Below, one piece after another: positions 63,476 to 64,000 of a stretch of 64,000 bases of DNA (position 1 is the stretch's first letter; each line of letters opens with the position of its first letter). Below the pieces are notes generated by a model. The model had not been told where the DNA came from. It did no database searches and was given only the letters and a program-made list of their open reading frames with translations. A program made the position numbers and the translations under genes. The DNA comes from Vibrio cortegadensis (GTDB taxonomy: Bacteria; Pseudomonadota; Gammaproteobacteria; Enterobacterales; Vibrionaceae), in the NCBI RefSeq assembly GCF_024347395.1, contig NZ_AP025472.1:2418001-2482000 (forward strand), in the 5' to 3' direction.

Positions 63476-64000
63476 TTATCCATATCTACCTGTAATGTAG
63501 TCTTCTGTGTGTTTTTTCAATGGTGAGGTGAAAATTGAATCGGTATCTGAGTACTCGATCAATTTTCCCATATGAATAAATGCCGTGTGATCGCTCACCC
63601 TCGCAGCCTGCTGCATGTTATGAGTAACGATGACCACTGTATATTGTGTTTTCAATTCACTGATCAACTCTTCAATCGTCAGTGTAGAAATAGGATCCAG
63701 TGCAGATGTCGGCTCATCAAGCAGTAACACTTCTGGCTCAATAGCAATGGCCCGCGCAATAACCAAACGTTGCTGTTGCCCTCCTGAGAGTCCAAAGGCA
63801 TTTTCGTGCAAACGATCTTTTACTTCGTCCCACAAGGCAGCCGCGCGTAATGAACGTTCAACGGCATCATTTAAGGTTCGGCTATTTTTGACACCTTGCA
63901 ACCGAAGTCCATACACCACATTTTCATAAATCGATTTAGGAAATGGGTTGGGACGCTGGAATACCATCCCAACTCGGCGGCGTAATGTCGCCACATCGAC
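63476..64000 (-). CDS. pstB: Phosphate ABC transporter ATPase PstB (5' end beyond window)
   Basis: The 3' part of pstB, open through the window edge, so about the first 70-80 residues, including the Walker A motif, are missing. Visible are the Q-loop GMVFQRPNPFPKSIYENV, the signature LSGGQQQRLVIARAIA, Walker B VLLLDEPTSALDP, and the H-loop VTHNMQQA. It powers high-affinity phosphate uptake with PstSCA, which should lie further right on the minus strand. Confidence 0.96.
   Translation of the reverse strand, partial: VDVATLRRRVGMVFQRPNPFPKSIYENVVYGLRLQGVKNSRTLNDAVERSLRAAALWDEVKDRLHENAFGLSGGQQQRLVIARAIAIEPEVLLLDEPTSALDPISTLTIEELISELKTQYTVVIVTHNMQQAARVSDHTAFIHMGKLIEYSDTDSIFTSPLKKHTEDYITGRYG

Noticed and set aside
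1..64000. CRISPR arrays, tRNA or rRNA genes, prophage structural genes
   Set aside because: No regularly spaced long direct repeats, no cloverleaf with a TTCGA-type T arm between genes, and no phage genes were seen.

Overview
The window looks like a chromosomal segment of a gammaproteobacterium of the family Vibrionaceae, most likely Vibrio. The basis is moderate AT-richness, a conserved core gene order (xseA ... yfgJ ... der-bamB-yfgM-hisS-ispG-rodZ-rlmN-ndk-pepB-isc operon-trmJ/suhB-secFD-yajC-tgt-queA), and the marine-type accessory genes around it (GH19 chitinase, lipoprotein amylase, secreted endonuclease I, many c-di-GMP enzymes, a C-terminally anchored trypsin-like protease). No genus assignment was tested by search.

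Layout. (1) 1-2.4 kb, accessory: the end of an IS3-family element has cut off a small coiled-coil gene, next to a complete hipBA toxin-antitoxin pair with four operator-like repeats spaced exactly 28 bp. (2) 2.5-8.1 kb: an orphan type IV prepilin, yccF, a lipoprotein GH13 amylase and a multidomain secreted endonuclease I. (3) 8.2-13.1 kb: a divergent c-di-GMP locus, with a periplasmic solute-binding protein overlapping an HD-GYP phosphodiesterase on one side and a CHASE-like/GGDEF cyclase on the other. (4) 13.1-18.1 kb: a LysR regulator, D-amino-acid dehydrogenase (dadA), an alanine/sodium symporter and an acetate transporter, i.e. alanine/D-alanine and acetate uptake and use. (5) 18.3-20 kb: GH19 chitinase with carbohydrate-binding modules.

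(6) 20.2-44.8 kb is a mostly leftward housekeeping block: guaBA (GMP synthesis), xseA (rightward), yfgJ, a GAF-GGDEF cyclase and a free-standing alanyl-tRNA editing protein placed between yfgJ and der, then der, bamB, yfgM, hisS, ispG, rodZ, rlmN, ndk, pepB and the complete iscRSUA-hscBA-fdx-iscX iron-sulfur operon headed by two tandem IscR sites, with trmJ beyond. (7) 45-51.8 kb: suhB (rightward), then queA-tgt-yajC-secD-secF (tRNA queuosine and protein export). (8) 51.9-56.1 kb: trypsin-like protease, CBS protein, methyl-accepting chemotaxis protein. (9) 56.2-59.4 kb: glyoxylate shunt aceB-aceA. (10) 59.9-64 kb: oxyR divergent from a 2-Cys peroxiredoxin across a palindrome, cutC, then phoU and the 3' part of pstB, which runs off the window.

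Most of the window is ordinary core genome. The places worth a second look are the IS-broken gene beside hipBA, the SBP/HD-GYP/GGDEF locus, the extra cyclase translationally linked to yfgJ, several long intergenic inverted repeats (8141-8208, 49342-49404), the anchored protease, and a possible 17-codon ORF or small RNA between oxyR and aceB. I saw no tRNA, rRNA, CRISPR array or riboswitch, and nothing that I can defend as a wholly new multi-gene system.
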